From Marinobacter bohaiensis (GTDB lineage Bacteria > Pseudomonadota > Gammaproteobacteria > Pseudomonadales > Oleiphilaceae), in NCBI RefSeq assembly GCF_003258515.1, contig NZ_QGEH01000001.1, positions 806,001 to 870,000 on the forward strand: a DNA stretch of 64,000 nt, written 5' to 3'. This document shows, piece after piece, positions 47,964 to 56,630 of this stretch. A model generated the notes under the pieces. The model searched no databases, was not told the DNA's origin, and saw only the letters and a list, made by a program, of their open reading frames with translations. The translations under genes and the position numbers were made by a program. The number at the start of each line of letters is the position of its first letter. Within the stretch, counting starts at the first letter, position 1.

Positions 47964-48033
47964 CGTCTATTTTTTCTGCTAGCAACACCCTCTTTAGGAT
48001 GCGATACCGCAACCGCTGACGGGAGAGACGCCT

Positions 48034-49728
48034 GTGCAGAGCGATGATCGGGGCCTGCATGAGACGGGCCTGACCCTACCCCGCGCCCTGTTGTTCGACT
48101 GGCACGGCACGCTGGTGGATACCCATGACGCTATGTTCAGCGCCATGGAGGAGATGCTGCCGCAGTTGGAGGATCTCGGGTTGGTGGATCAGCTGTTGCC
48201 GGAAGAACAGTGCAACACGCCGGAAGACGCCCGCCTGGTGCGTTACATCCGCATCTTCCGACGCTTGCACCCGCGCATCCTGGCGGAGCGGCGGGTGTCC
48301 CGCACCGACATTTTCAACGCGATCTTCGGCGACAACCGCGACGCCAAGTCGATCGCGCACCACGCCTACAACCAGTGCTACCGCCAGTATTTCGGTCAGG
48401 TGAAGCCGTTTCAGGAAGGGGTGCAGGCTTACATGGAGGCCTGCCGCAAGCTGGGCATCAAGCTGGTGGTGGCCACCAACCGCAACCGCGAGTTCCTCGA
48501 TACCGAGCTGGCCACGCTGGAGGAGGGCCGCTGGCGGGACCTGTTCGATGCCACCGTCTGCGCCGACGACGTGGTGCACTACAAGCCTGACCCGGAGATG
48601 ATCTACAGCGCCGCGCAAAAGCTGGGCATGCCCGTCGGCAAGGACATCTGGTACGTGGGCGACGGCTATACCGATATGGTGACCGCCAACAACGCCGGCG
48701 TGACGCCGATTTTCTACAATGGCGCTGCCTGGGAAACCGAGCGTATCGCCGGCTGGTTCCGGCGCCAGGATCGTCCGGCGCGGGTGCTGGAGAGCTTCGA
48801 GTCGCTGATGGACGAGCTGGCCGCGTTCCCCGGCGATACCTTCGCCTGTGAGGTGGCCGACGTACGCCCACCCGCTTACCCGCCGCCGCAGCCGCCGGAG
48901 CGGCGGGTGGAGCCGGACTGGCACCCGGCCGTCGCCAAGCTGATCCGCCCACAGGTGATCCTGTTCGACTGGCACGCCACGCTGGTGGATACGCTCGACG
49001 CCATGTACCACGCGGTGGACGACATGCTGCCGGAGTTTCACGCGCTGGGTCTGATGGGGCGCATGCTGGAGCCGGAAGACAGCAAGACGCCGGAAGACGC
49101 CAAGCTGGTGGCCTACGTACGGGAGTTCGCGCGCCTGCATCCCAAGGTACGTGCTGATCGCAAGATCTCCCGCACCGACATTTTCGAGGTGCTGTTCGGT
49201 GAGGACCAGGACGCCAAGGACATCGCCCACGCGGCCTTCAATCGCCACTACCGCAATCACTACGGCACGGTGGACGCGTTCGAGCCCAAAGTGAGCGACA
49301 TGCTGGCCAGTCTCCGCAACCTGGGTATCCGTGTGGGCGTGATCACCAACCGCGATCGCGAGTTCTTCGAACACGAGCTGGCGGCGGTGGAAGGCACTGG
49401 CTGGCGGCACCTGTTTGATACCGAGGTCTGCGGCGACGACACGCCGCTGCGCAAGCCGCATCCGGACCAGTTGATCCTGGCGGCGGAGAAGCTGGACTAC
49501 CCGGTTGGCCCCAGTATCTGGTACGTGGGCGATAGCACCACCGACATCATCGCCGCCAAGCGCGCCGGGGTGACCGGGGTCTTCTTCAACGGCGCCCTGT
49601 GGGACCTGCCCTGGCTGCACAGCATTTTTCCCGGCACCCACGGCCATCCCCACAAGCCGGACGTGGTGGTCAATGATTTCTCGGAATTCTGGGCGCTGGT
49701 GCTGGCCTGCGAGGTGGGGCCGCCGTGA
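48034..49728 (+). CDS. Tandem HAD-superfamily protein with altered motif I
   Basis: A 564-residue protein made of two homologous HAD domains (about 18-270 and 308-560, roughly 50% alike) joined by a Pro-rich linker. Each keeps the cap and core landmarks: RTDIF-(N/E)-x-(I/L)-FG, the motif II TNR, motif III lysine in YKPDP and RKPHP, and motif IV WYVGDGYTD / WYVGDSTTD. Motif I, however, is FDWHGTLVDT and FDWHATLVDT: the nucleophile Asp22/Asp312 is kept but the second aspartate (+2) is His24/His314. In ordinary HAD phosphatases that residue is the general acid. GGGAGAG precedes the GTG start. Internal duplication of a HAD domain is unusual. Confidence 0.82.
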   Translation: MQSDDRGLHETGLTLPRALLFDWHGTLVDTHDAMFSAMEEMLPQLEDLGLVDQLLPEEQCNTPEDARLVRYIRIFRRLHPRILAERRVSRTDIFNAIFGDNRDAKSIAHHAYNQCYRQYFGQVKPFQEGVQAYMEACRKLGIKLVVATNRNREFLDTELATLEEGRWRDLFDATVCADDVVHYKPDPEMIYSAAQKLGMPVGKDIWYVGDGYTDMVTANNAGVTPIFYNGAAWETERIAGWFRRQDRPARVLESFESLMDELAAFPGDTFACEVADVRPPAYPPPQPPERRVEPDWHPAVAKLIRPQVILFDWHATLVDTLDAMYHAVDDMLPEFHALGLMGRMLEPEDSKTPEDAKLVAYVREFARLHPKVRADRKISRTDIFEVLFGEDQDAKDIAHAAFNRHYRNHYGTVDAFEPKVSDMLASLRNLGIRVGVITNRDREFFEHELAAVEGTGWRHLFDTEVCGDDTPLRKPHPDQLILAAEKLDYPVGPSIWYVGDSTTDIIAAKRAGVTGVFFNGALWDLPWLHSIFPGTHGHPHKPDVVVNDFSEFWALVLACEVGPP

Positions 49729-49738
49729 CGGGTGTTGT

Positions 49739-50953
49739 TCATGGATCCCGGGTCAGGGCCCATTCGATGTCGATGCCCAGCGCCACGGCGCCCAGCAGGT
49801 CATCGCTTTGCGGATCATGCAGGGCCCGGGACACGATCACCTGGAAGTGGTTTGAGGACGCGTCATAGCGCACCGGGCCCAGGTAGAGCTGATCACCCGG
49901 TTCGACGGCCACCCGACGGAACTTGTCCTCGTCGCCCTGCCAGTAATCGCTGGTGAGCTGGCTCATGGCCACCAGCGCGCCCTGGGCGTCCATCACCAGA
50001 ATCTCCGACACCAGTCCGTCCTGCTGTTCCTGCCATTGCTGCAGCGCCCGGGACAGGGGCCGCTGCTCAATGTCCCGGGCCAGGTCGCTGGAACCGACCG
50101 GCTGGGCGGCGCGCCATTGCTCGTCCAGCTGCAGGATGGCGGCCAGCGTCTGGCCTGAACGCCGGTCATAGGTCGCGCTGATCACGTCCACCTCGGCATG
50201 CAGCTGGTTGAAGAGCCGTACGGCCAGGTCCCGGATGCGGCGGGCCTCGTCGGCCTCCAACTGAAAACCAGCGGTGACGCAGTCCTCGAGGTTGGCGTTG
50301 AAGCGGGACAGGAAGTTCGGGTTGGCCTGCAGGAAAGCCTGGTTGAAATAGGTGCCCAGCGGTGCAAAGCGTATGAAGCGGCTGGTCAGTCTGGGTAGGG
50401 GCGTGCCTTCGGGATGGCGGTCGCGCCAGTCATCCATGATGCGCTGGTCCACCACCAATGCGTCGATGCGGCCGCGGTTGACCAGGGCCACCAGTTGATT
50501 CAGTGACGCTACCTGCATGGTCACGTTGTAGCCCCGGTCCTGTATCCAGTGGGCCTCGTTGCTGCCGGCAATGGCACCCAGCCGTGCATCGTCCAGAGCC
50601 ACATCACCGAGGGCGTAGAGGTACCATTTTTCCAGGGCGAGCGGTGCGGACAGGGTGGCAACGGGGTCCAGGGTGTCGGACGAACTGATACCCAGGTACC
50701 CGTCAATCAGGCCTTTTTGGAGGGCGTGAATGGCCCGGCGCTGGGGCACCATGCGGATACTTGGACGCCACCGGGTTTCACCCAGAGCGCAGCGCAGGGC
50801 TTCGATGGTGGTGCCATGAACGGTGCCGTCAATGGCGTACTGGTAGGGAGGTGCGGCCGAGGCAAAAAGCTGCAGGGTCTGCTGGGCCAGCGCCGCGGCG
50901 GGGCCGAACAGGCAAACGAGTGTGATGGCCAGAACCTGATGCTTCAACCTCAT
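49739..50953 (-). CDS. Periplasmic binding-protein/PDC-domain fusion
   Basis: A 404-residue exported protein with a signal peptide (about 1-24, ending ALAQQ). Residues about 25-230 form an SBP_bac_3-like domain (LFASAAPPYQYAIDG, AIHALQKGLIDGYLGIS, VNRGRIDALVVDQRIMDDW). Residues about 285-404 look like a PDC/Cache sensor domain (EILVMDAQGALVAMSQLTSDY, GDQLYLGPVRYDAS, DDLLGAVALGIDIEWAL). There is no transmembrane segment or signalling domain after it, so the sensor would be free in the periplasm. AGGGACAGGG precedes the ATG at 50953. Ligand unknown. Confidence 0.78.
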   Translation of the reverse strand: MRLKHQVLAITLVCLFGPAAALAQQTLQLFASAAPPYQYAIDGTVHGTTIEALRCALGETRWRPSIRMVPQRRAIHALQKGLIDGYLGISSSDTLDPVATLSAPLALEKWYLYALGDVALDDARLGAIAGSNEAHWIQDRGYNVTMQVASLNQLVALVNRGRIDALVVDQRIMDDWRDRHPEGTPLPRLTSRFIRFAPLGTYFNQAFLQANPNFLSRFNANLEDCVTAGFQLEADEARRIRDLAVRLFNQLHAEVDVISATYDRRSGQTLAAILQLDEQWRAAQPVGSSDLARDIEQRPLSRALQQWQEQQDGLVSEILVMDAQGALVAMSQLTSDYWQGDEDKFRRVAVEPGDQLYLGPVRYDASSNHFQVIVSRALHDPQSDDLLGAVALGIDIEWALTRDP

Positions 50954-51074
50954 ACCCTGTCCCTGGCGTTCGAGCGTCCTCAACAAGGGGGCTGTCAGTA
51001 GCGTAGCACTGGTACGTTTGTTCTGCTTTGAAGCGCCTGTTATCAGTTTAGCCGTTCAACGGCTCGCAGCGTGG

Positions 51075-52607
51075 TCAGAGCCTGTCCAGATGGGCCAGAA
51101 TCCAGTCCGCCCGTTGCAGGATGGCTTCACGCCGTTCCGGCTTCTGCCGATCCCAGTTGCGGTACATCATGCCCATGCGCGGGTTACTGCGGAACGCCTC
51201 GCGGTGCCGGTCGATAAAGTGCCAGTACAGGGCGTTGAAGGGACAGGCGTCGTCTTCGGTGGCGCGGCTCACATTGTAGCGGCAGTCGCTGCAGTGGTTG
51301 GACATGCGCTGGATGTACTTGCCGCTGGCAGCGTAGGGCTTGGAGCCCAGGTAGCCGCCGTCGGCGTGCATCACCATGCCCAGGGTGTTGGGCAGTTCCA
51401 CCCAGTCGTAGGCGTCGGCGTAGACCGCCAGGTACCAGTCGCAGATGTCCTCCGGTTTGACGCCGGCCAGCAGGGCGAAGTTGCCCGTCACCATCAGCCG
51501 CTGGATGTGGTGGGCGTAGGCGTTGCGCCGGGTGGCGTCGATGGCCTTGTGCATGCAGCGCATGCCGGTGTCCCCGGTCCAGTAGAACCAGGGCAGGTCG
51601 CGGGTGTTGCCGAGTCTGTTTTCAGTGGCGTAGTCGGGCATCAGCAGCCAGTAGATGCCGCGCACGAACTCGCGCCAGCCGATGATCTGACGCACGAACC
51701 CTTCCACCGCGTTGAGCGGCGCCTGGCCGCTGTAGTAGTGCTGGACCGCCGCTTCGCACACGCCCAGCGGGTCGAGCAGGCCGCAGTTGATGTAGGGCGA
51801 AAGCACCGAATGGAACAGCCAGTCCTCGTCGTCGGCCATGGCGTCCTGGTAATCACCGAAGCAGGGCAGGGCGAAGTCGAGAAAGTGGGCCAGGGCTTCT
51901 TCCGCGTCGGCGGCGGTTACCGCGAAGTGGAAATCCTCGGCGCTGCCGAAATGGTCGGCAAACTCGCGCTCCACCAGGTCGATCACCTCGCGGGTGATGG
52001 CGTCCGGGGCCACCCGGAACGGCCCCGGTGCGGGTGGCTTGCCGTTCCATTTCTTGCGGTTGTCGGCGTCGAAGTTCCACTGGTCGCCCTCGGGGCCGCC
52101 CTCCGGCGTCATCAGCAGGCCGGTCTTCTTGCGCATTTCCCGGTAGAAGAACTCCATGCGCAGCTGCTTGCGGCCCTCCGCCCAGCGGGCGAATTCGTCC
52201 TTGGTGGCGATGAAGCGGTCATCGGGGCGGATTTCCACGGGAATTCCCAGTCTCTTATGCCATTGGCAAATATCGTCGTGCAGGCGCCATTCGCCGCACT
52301 CGGTGGTGATCAGTTTGTCCGGACGATGGGCTTCCACCTGTTCGGCCACCACGTCGCGCAGCGAGTCGTGTGAACTGTCCGAATCATAGGCGTGGTAATG
52401 AATGTCCCAGCCGGCATCCTGCAATTCCCGGGCGAAATGCCGCATGGCGCTGAACAGCAGGATGATCTTCTTCTTGTGGTGATTGGTGTAGCTGGCCTCG
52501 TCCCGGACCTCAGCCATGACGATGCGATCCTGCTGCGGGTCGGCATCCTGCAGGGCGCTGATGTCAGGGGTGAGCTGATCGCCCAGGATCAGGATCAGGT
52601 GGCGCAT
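51075..52607 (-). CDS. Fe-S bacterial cryptochrome/(6-4) photolyase (PhrB-like)
   Basis: A 510-residue member of the FeS-BCP/deoxyribodipyrimidine photolyase-related family, founder of the bacterial (6-4) photolyases. The N-terminal antenna domain starts MRHLILILGDQLTPD. Four cysteines at 351, 439, 442 and 455 (CMHKAID; HCSDC; ACPFNALYW) match the 4Fe-4S ligands of PhrB. FAD-binding landmarks include RQIIGWREFVRGIYW and HHIQRLMVTGNFALL. The second ATG (52607) is used because AGGAG lies right at the first. It is distinct from the photolyase at 45581. Confidence 0.94.
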   Translation of the reverse strand: MRHLILILGDQLTPDISALQDADPQQDRIVMAEVRDEASYTNHHKKKIILLFSAMRHFARELQDAGWDIHYHAYDSDSSHDSLRDVVAEQVEAHRPDKLITTECGEWRLHDDICQWHKRLGIPVEIRPDDRFIATKDEFARWAEGRKQLRMEFFYREMRKKTGLLMTPEGGPEGDQWNFDADNRKKWNGKPPAPGPFRVAPDAITREVIDLVEREFADHFGSAEDFHFAVTAADAEEALAHFLDFALPCFGDYQDAMADDEDWLFHSVLSPYINCGLLDPLGVCEAAVQHYYSGQAPLNAVEGFVRQIIGWREFVRGIYWLLMPDYATENRLGNTRDLPWFYWTGDTGMRCMHKAIDATRRNAYAHHIQRLMVTGNFALLAGVKPEDICDWYLAVYADAYDWVELPNTLGMVMHADGGYLGSKPYAASGKYIQRMSNHCSDCRYNVSRATEDDACPFNALYWHFIDRHREAFRSNPRMGMMYRNWDRQKPERREAILQRADWILAHLDRL

Positions 52608-52664
52608 GGACATCTCCTTTCGATTCGCCTTTGAGTACGCCCGAAAGGCCTTTCCGGTTCAGGG

Positions 52665-52705
52665 CTGATCCAGGTCAAGGTGGCGACAATGTGACCCGAT
52701 ACACT
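52665..52705 (+). promoter_or_regulatory. FNR/ANR-type box and promoter before hemN
   Basis: CTGATCCAGGTCAA (52665-52678) matches the FNR consensus TTGAT-N4-ATCAA at 8 of 10 defined positions. A -10-like TACACT lies at 52700-52705; with transcription starting near 52712 the box centre falls at about -41, the class II activation position. This fits the oxygen-independent enzyme encoded downstream. Confidence 0.6.
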
Positions 52706-52735
52706 GTGCCCAGACTTCGCATTCCGGTACCTCCC

Positions 52736-54160
52736 ATGTCGACGCATCCCCCACTCAAGCTCGTTCCATCGACGCCCGGCACCGCCCGGCCAGCCTGGGA
52801 CGACCAACTGATCCAGCGCTACGATCTCAGCGGCCCTCGCTATACCTCATACCCGACGGCGGTGGAGTTCAGCGACGCGTTTACAGCGACGGACATGGCG
52901 GATGCCGCCCGGGGCAGTGCCGATAACGGCGGCCCGCTGTCGCTTTATGTGCACGTGCCGTTCTGCGCGCGACTTTGTTACTACTGCGCCTGCAACAAGG
53001 TGCTGACCCGGCGCCGGGAAGCGGCCGAACCCTACGTGACGCGGCTGCTGAAGGAAGCCCGGATGCAGGCGGACCTGTTCGGGGCCGGGCGCCGGGTCCA
53101 GCAGTTGCACTGGGGCGGCGGCACGCCGACGTTCCTGCCGCCCGACCAGATGGGGCGCCTGATGGCGGGACTGCGCGACATCTTCGACCTGGAGCTGGGC
53201 GACGGGCGCGATTTCAGCATCGAAATCGACCCGCGCGAGCTGACCGACACCTCGCTGGCGCAACTGCATGCCCTGGGCTTCAATCGCATCAGCCTCGGCG
53301 TGCAGGACTTCAACGCACGGGTGCAGAAAGCGGTGAACCGGCTTCAGCCGCGCCGCATGGTGGAGGACATCCTGTGTGAGTCCCGGTCACAGGGCTTTCG
53401 CTCGATCAATTTCGACCTGATCTATGGCCTGCCGCACCAGACGCCCGACACCTTTGCCCGCACCGTCGATGAGGTGTTGGCGATGCGTCCGGACCGGCTG
53501 TCCATCTTCAGCTACGCGCACCTGCCGCAGCGCTTCTTCTCGCAGACCCGGATTCGCAGTGAAGACCTGCCGTCGCCGGCGGACAAACTGGCGATTCTGC
53601 ACCAGACCATCGACACCCTGATCGGCGCCGGCTACCAGTACATCGGCATGGATCATTTTGCCCTGCCGGACGATCCGCTGGCCGTGGCCCAGCGCGAGGG
53701 CCGCCTGCACCGCAACTTCCAGGGTTACACCACCCACGGGGACTGCGACCTGGTGGCGCTAGGGGTCTCGGCCATCGGCCAGACCACCGACGCCTACTTC
53801 CAGAACGCGCACGATCTCGACGCCTGGGAGCAGAGGATCGATGCCGGTGAGTTGGCGACGATCCGGGGTGTGGCGCTGACGAACGACGACCGCATCCGGC
53901 GCTGGGTGATCGGCCAACTGATTTGCCAGTTCCGGCTGGACTACGCTGAATTCGAGGCGCGCTGGCAGCGGCCGTTCGGGCTCTGTTTCGTCGAGGCCCT
54001 GCACCGGCTGCGGGAGATGGAAGCCGATGGCCTGGTGACCATCGGCGGTGAGTCGTTGGAGGTGAAAGCGCCGGGGCGCCTGCTGATCCGCGCCATCTGC
54101 CAGCTGTTCGACGCCTACCGGGTGGAAGACGCGGGGCAGCGGTTTTCGCGGATTATTTAG
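52736..54160 (+). CDS. hemN: Oxygen-independent coproporphyrinogen III oxidase
   Basis: A 474-residue radical-SAM enzyme that converts coproporphyrinogen III to protoporphyrinogen IX without oxygen. The 4Fe-4S/SAM motif CxxxCxxC is at Cys77, Cys81 and Cys84 (PFCARLCYYCACN), after SLYVHVPF. The HemN signature YPTAVEF and RYTSYP at the N-terminus separates it from HemW. The ATG at 52736 (MSTHPPLK) is preferred; the frame is open to 52631. It stands behind an FNR-like box. The extra N-terminal 20 residues are Pro-rich. Confidence 0.93.
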   Translation: MSTHPPLKLVPSTPGTARPAWDDQLIQRYDLSGPRYTSYPTAVEFSDAFTATDMADAARGSADNGGPLSLYVHVPFCARLCYYCACNKVLTRRREAAEPYVTRLLKEARMQADLFGAGRRVQQLHWGGGTPTFLPPDQMGRLMAGLRDIFDLELGDGRDFSIEIDPRELTDTSLAQLHALGFNRISLGVQDFNARVQKAVNRLQPRRMVEDILCESRSQGFRSINFDLIYGLPHQTPDTFARTVDEVLAMRPDRLSIFSYAHLPQRFFSQTRIRSEDLPSPADKLAILHQTIDTLIGAGYQYIGMDHFALPDDPLAVAQREGRLHRNFQGYTTHGDCDLVALGVSAIGQTTDAYFQNAHDLDAWEQRIDAGELATIRGVALTNDDRIRRWVIGQLICQFRLDYAEFEARWQRPFGLCFVEALHRLREMEADGLVTIGGESLEVKAPGRLLIRAICQLFDAYRVEDAGQRFSRII

Positions 54161-54171
54161 GTGGCTTAAGG

Positions 54172-54276
54172 CCCCCCTCTCCCCCGGCCCACTCCCGCCA
54201 AGGGAGAGGGGAGCTTCTCAGCTAACTCGGGGTAAAACTCCCTCTCCCCTGGCGGGAGAGGGTTGGGGAAAGGGGG
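54172..54276. repeat. Palindromic G/C-rich repeat between convergent genes
   Basis: Two approximately 39-bp arms (54172-54211 and 54238-54276) are near inverted repeats built from CCCTCTCCC and GGGAGAGG blocks around a 26-bp centre. This sequence type (CCCTCTCCC-GGCGGGAGAGGG) recurs as extragenic palindromes in gammaproteobacteria. It sits between convergent hemN and the desaturase gene and probably ends both transcripts. Confidence 0.7.
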
Positions 54277-54304
54277 CGGTGTGCCCCCCAAGGATTCAGG
54301 CCAA

Positions 54305-55387
54305 TCAAACCGCCTGCGCCTCCAGCTTCACCCGCACCCGGTCCGGCAGTGAGTAGTGGGCAATGCGCTTGAGCACGGTCCAGTACTGCTTGCCGAAGCT
54401 CCCGGTGTTGTACTTCAGCCCGTACTTCCTGCAGACCGCTTCCACCCGCGGCGCAATCTCGCGGTAGCGGTGCGCCGGGATGTCCGGGAACACATGGTGC
54501 TCGATCTGGTGACTCAGGTGGCCGCTGAGGATGTGCACCCACTTGCCGCCGGTGAAATTGCTGGAACCGGTCAACTGGCGCAGGTACCACTGGCCCCGTG
54601 ACTCGTTCTCGATGGACGCTTCACTGAAGGTTTCCGCATCTTCCGTGAAGTGGCCGCAGAAGATCACCGTCGACGACCACAGGTTGCGGACCAGGTTGGC
54701 GCACACGTTGCCGGCCAGCACGATGGGAAACACCGGGAAGGTCAGCGCCGGGAAGAACACGTAGTCCTTGAACGCCTGGCGCCCGCCCTTGCGGAAGAAG
54801 TCCCGCAGGAACGCCTTCTTGTCCGACAGCTTGATTTCGCGGCGGCGGATGCGTTCGCTCTCCAGCTCGTGCAGGCCCACGCCCCACTGGAAGAATACGG
54901 TCAGCATCAGGTAGTTGATGAACTGCAGCAGGTGCCAGGGCTTCCACTTCTCGTCATCGCTCAGGCGCAGCACCGCGTAGCCGTAGTCCCGGTCCTTGCC
55001 GATCACGTTGGTGTAGGTGTGGTGCTCGTAGTTGTGGGTCTGGCGCCAGGAGTCGCCGGTGCACACGGTGTCCCACTCGTAGGTCTGGGAATGCAGCGAC
55101 GGATCGTTCATCCAGTCGTACTGGCCATGCATCACGTTGTGGCCGATCTCCATGTTCTCGATGATCTTGGCGACGCCCAGCGACGCTACACCGGCGACGA
55201 ACACCGGCGGGATAAAGCCGAAGGGCATCAGCACCCGGCCGCCGATTTCCAGCGTGCGGTGCAGGCGGATGATGCGACGGATGTAGCGGGCATCGCGCTC
55301 GCCCAGGTCGGCCCGCACCTCATCACGGATGGCGTCCAGGTCCCGGGCCAGGTCGTCCAGTTGGCTTTGGGTCAGTTGCGTTGTCAT
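54305..55387 (-). CDS. Membrane fatty-acid (acyl-CoA) desaturase, DesB-like
   Basis: A 360-residue membrane di-iron desaturase introducing a double bond into acyl chains. The three histidine boxes are intact: HNVMH at 83-87, HNYEHH at 118-123 and HQIEHH at 293-298. Hydrophobic stretches near 52-75, 155-175 and 210-245 anchor it. It is preceded by its ferredoxin-reductase gene (64 bp), and the TetR regulator is divergent beyond. This matches the desaturase/reductase/DesT arrangement of Pseudomonas. Confidence 0.93.
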   Translation of the reverse strand: MTTQLTQSQLDDLARDLDAIRDEVRADLGERDARYIRRIIRLHRTLEIGGRVLMPFGFIPPVFVAGVASLGVAKIIENMEIGHNVMHGQYDWMNDPSLHSQTYEWDTVCTGDSWRQTHNYEHHTYTNVIGKDRDYGYAVLRLSDDEKWKPWHLLQFINYLMLTVFFQWGVGLHELESERIRRREIKLSDKKAFLRDFFRKGGRQAFKDYVFFPALTFPVFPIVLAGNVCANLVRNLWSSTVIFCGHFTEDAETFSEASIENESRGQWYLRQLTGSSNFTGGKWVHILSGHLSHQIEHHVFPDIPAHRYREIAPRVEAVCRKYGLKYNTGSFGKQYWTVLKRIAHYSLPDRVRVKLEAQAV

Positions 55388-55450
55388 ATCTCGCTCCTTG
55401 CCGGCTTTGTGCCGGTCGCTTGATTCGCTGTGAAGGCGTGCCGGTGGCGA

Positions 55451-56560
55451 TCAAAGGTCCACGGTGACCGGACCCTGGGGCACGGAAATGCACAGCTGGA
55501 TGGTTTCCTCGCCGGGGCCGGAGGCCTTGCCGGTGAGGCGGTTGACGACGGTGCCCTCGGTCTTGCGGCAACTGCACTGGTGGCAGATGCCCATGCGGCA
55601 ACCGTAGGCCGGGTTCAGCTCGGCGGCTTCGGCGATCTCCAGCAGCGGGGCGTCGCCGTCGGAATCCACGTGAATGTCGCTGCGGGCGAAGGTGACCGCG
55701 CCGCCCAGGGGCGTGTCGGCGGCCACCGCGGTCGGCGCGCTGAAGAAGGTGCAGCGGATTTGCTCTTCCTGCACGCCGTAACGCGCCAGCAGCGCGTTGG
55801 CCCGATCCATCAGGCCGGGCGGTCCACACAGGTAAGCGTCGCGAGCCGCGAAGCCGGGCACCGCGTCCAGGTGCTGCTCGTTGAGCAGCGCCGCCTCGCC
55901 CTGCTCCTCGGTGGCGAACACATGCAGGCTCAGCGCCGGCCAGCGGGCCGCGAGAGCGTAGAGGGTTTCGGCACCGATCACGTCGGCCTGGGTGCGTACG
56001 TAGTAGAGCAGGGTAACCGGCGCCCGGTAGTCCCGCTCCGCCAGGCTCACCAGGTGGCTCAGGGCCGGGGTGACGCCACTGCCGCCCATGATGTAGAGCA
56101 GCGGTTTCGGTTGCCCGGATGGGGGCAGATCGAACTCGCCGAACGCCTGGCTGATGCCCAGGATCGTGCCGGGGCGCAGGTGGTCGTGCATCCAGTGGGT
56201 CACGTGGCCGCCCGGATGGCGCTTGACGGTCAGCGTCAGGGTGCCGTCGGTGCGCCACTGGCTGGGCGCGCTGGAGATGGTGAAGGTGCGGTGCTGGCGC
56301 ACCCCGTCCACATCCACGATCACGTTGACGTGCTGGCCGGCGCGGAAGCCCTGCCAGCGCGCCGACGGGCGCAGGCGGAAGGTTCGGGTGTCCGCCGTCT
56401 CGTCGATCACATCCAGCAGCCTGGCGGGCACGAAACCGCGTACCCACATGGGGTTGAGCACCGCCAGCAGCGGGTCGAAAAACGCGCCCGGATCGTCGCG
56501 GTTGAACAGTTGCCGGCCGAGCCAGTGCAGGGCGCCTTGGGATCGGATGGTCGACAGCAT
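55451..56560 (-). CDS. Ferredoxin reductase of the desaturase system
   Basis: A 369-residue oxidoreductase that passes electrons to the desaturase. A FAD domain (about 45-150; RTFTISSAPSQWR), a NAD(P)-binding domain (about 155-275; LYIMGGSGVTPALSH, YLCGPPGLMD) and a C-terminal plant-type 2Fe-2S domain with Cys321, 326, 329 and 357. It is the first gene of the desaturase operon; the intergenic region upstream holds the dyad and the TetR gene. Confidence 0.93.
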   Translation of the reverse strand: MLSTIRSQGALHWLGRQLFNRDDPGAFFDPLLAVLNPMWVRGFVPARLLDVIDETADTRTFRLRPSARWQGFRAGQHVNVIVDVDGVRQHRTFTISSAPSQWRTDGTLTLTVKRHPGGHVTHWMHDHLRPGTILGISQAFGEFDLPPSGQPKPLLYIMGGSGVTPALSHLVSLAERDYRAPVTLLYYVRTQADVIGAETLYALAARWPALSLHVFATEEQGEAALLNEQHLDAVPGFAARDAYLCGPPGLMDRANALLARYGVQEEQIRCTFFSAPTAVAADTPLGGAVTFARSDIHVDSDGDAPLLEIAEAAELNPAYGCRMGICHQCSCRKTEGTVVNRLTGKASGPGEETIQLCISVPQGPVTVDL

Positions 56561-56593
56561 CGTGGCTTCCTCCTGAAGGAATCGTTTATCGCT

Positions 56594-56630
56594 GTGTACA
56601 AGTGTTCACAAGTTGTGAACGACTGTACAC
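56594..56630. promoter_or_regulatory. 37-bp nested dyad, candidate operator
   Basis: Two nested inverted repeats share one centre at 56612: outer arms GTGTACA (56594-56600) and TGTACAC (56624-56630), and inner arms GTTCAC (56604-56609) and GTGAAC (56615-56620). It lies 34 bp before the reductase start. A further GTGTACAC is at 56801-56808, 47 bp before the TetR start, suggesting autoregulation. A DesT/FabR-type regulator is the natural binder. Confidence 0.75.

Noticed and set aside
48076-49653. 525-codon minus-strand reading frame
   Set aside because: Antisense to the tandem HAD gene; composition is that of a GC-rich shadow.
54172-54276. CRISPR repeat
   Set aside because: Single palindromic unit without spacers or cas genes; no CRISPR array is present anywhere in the window.
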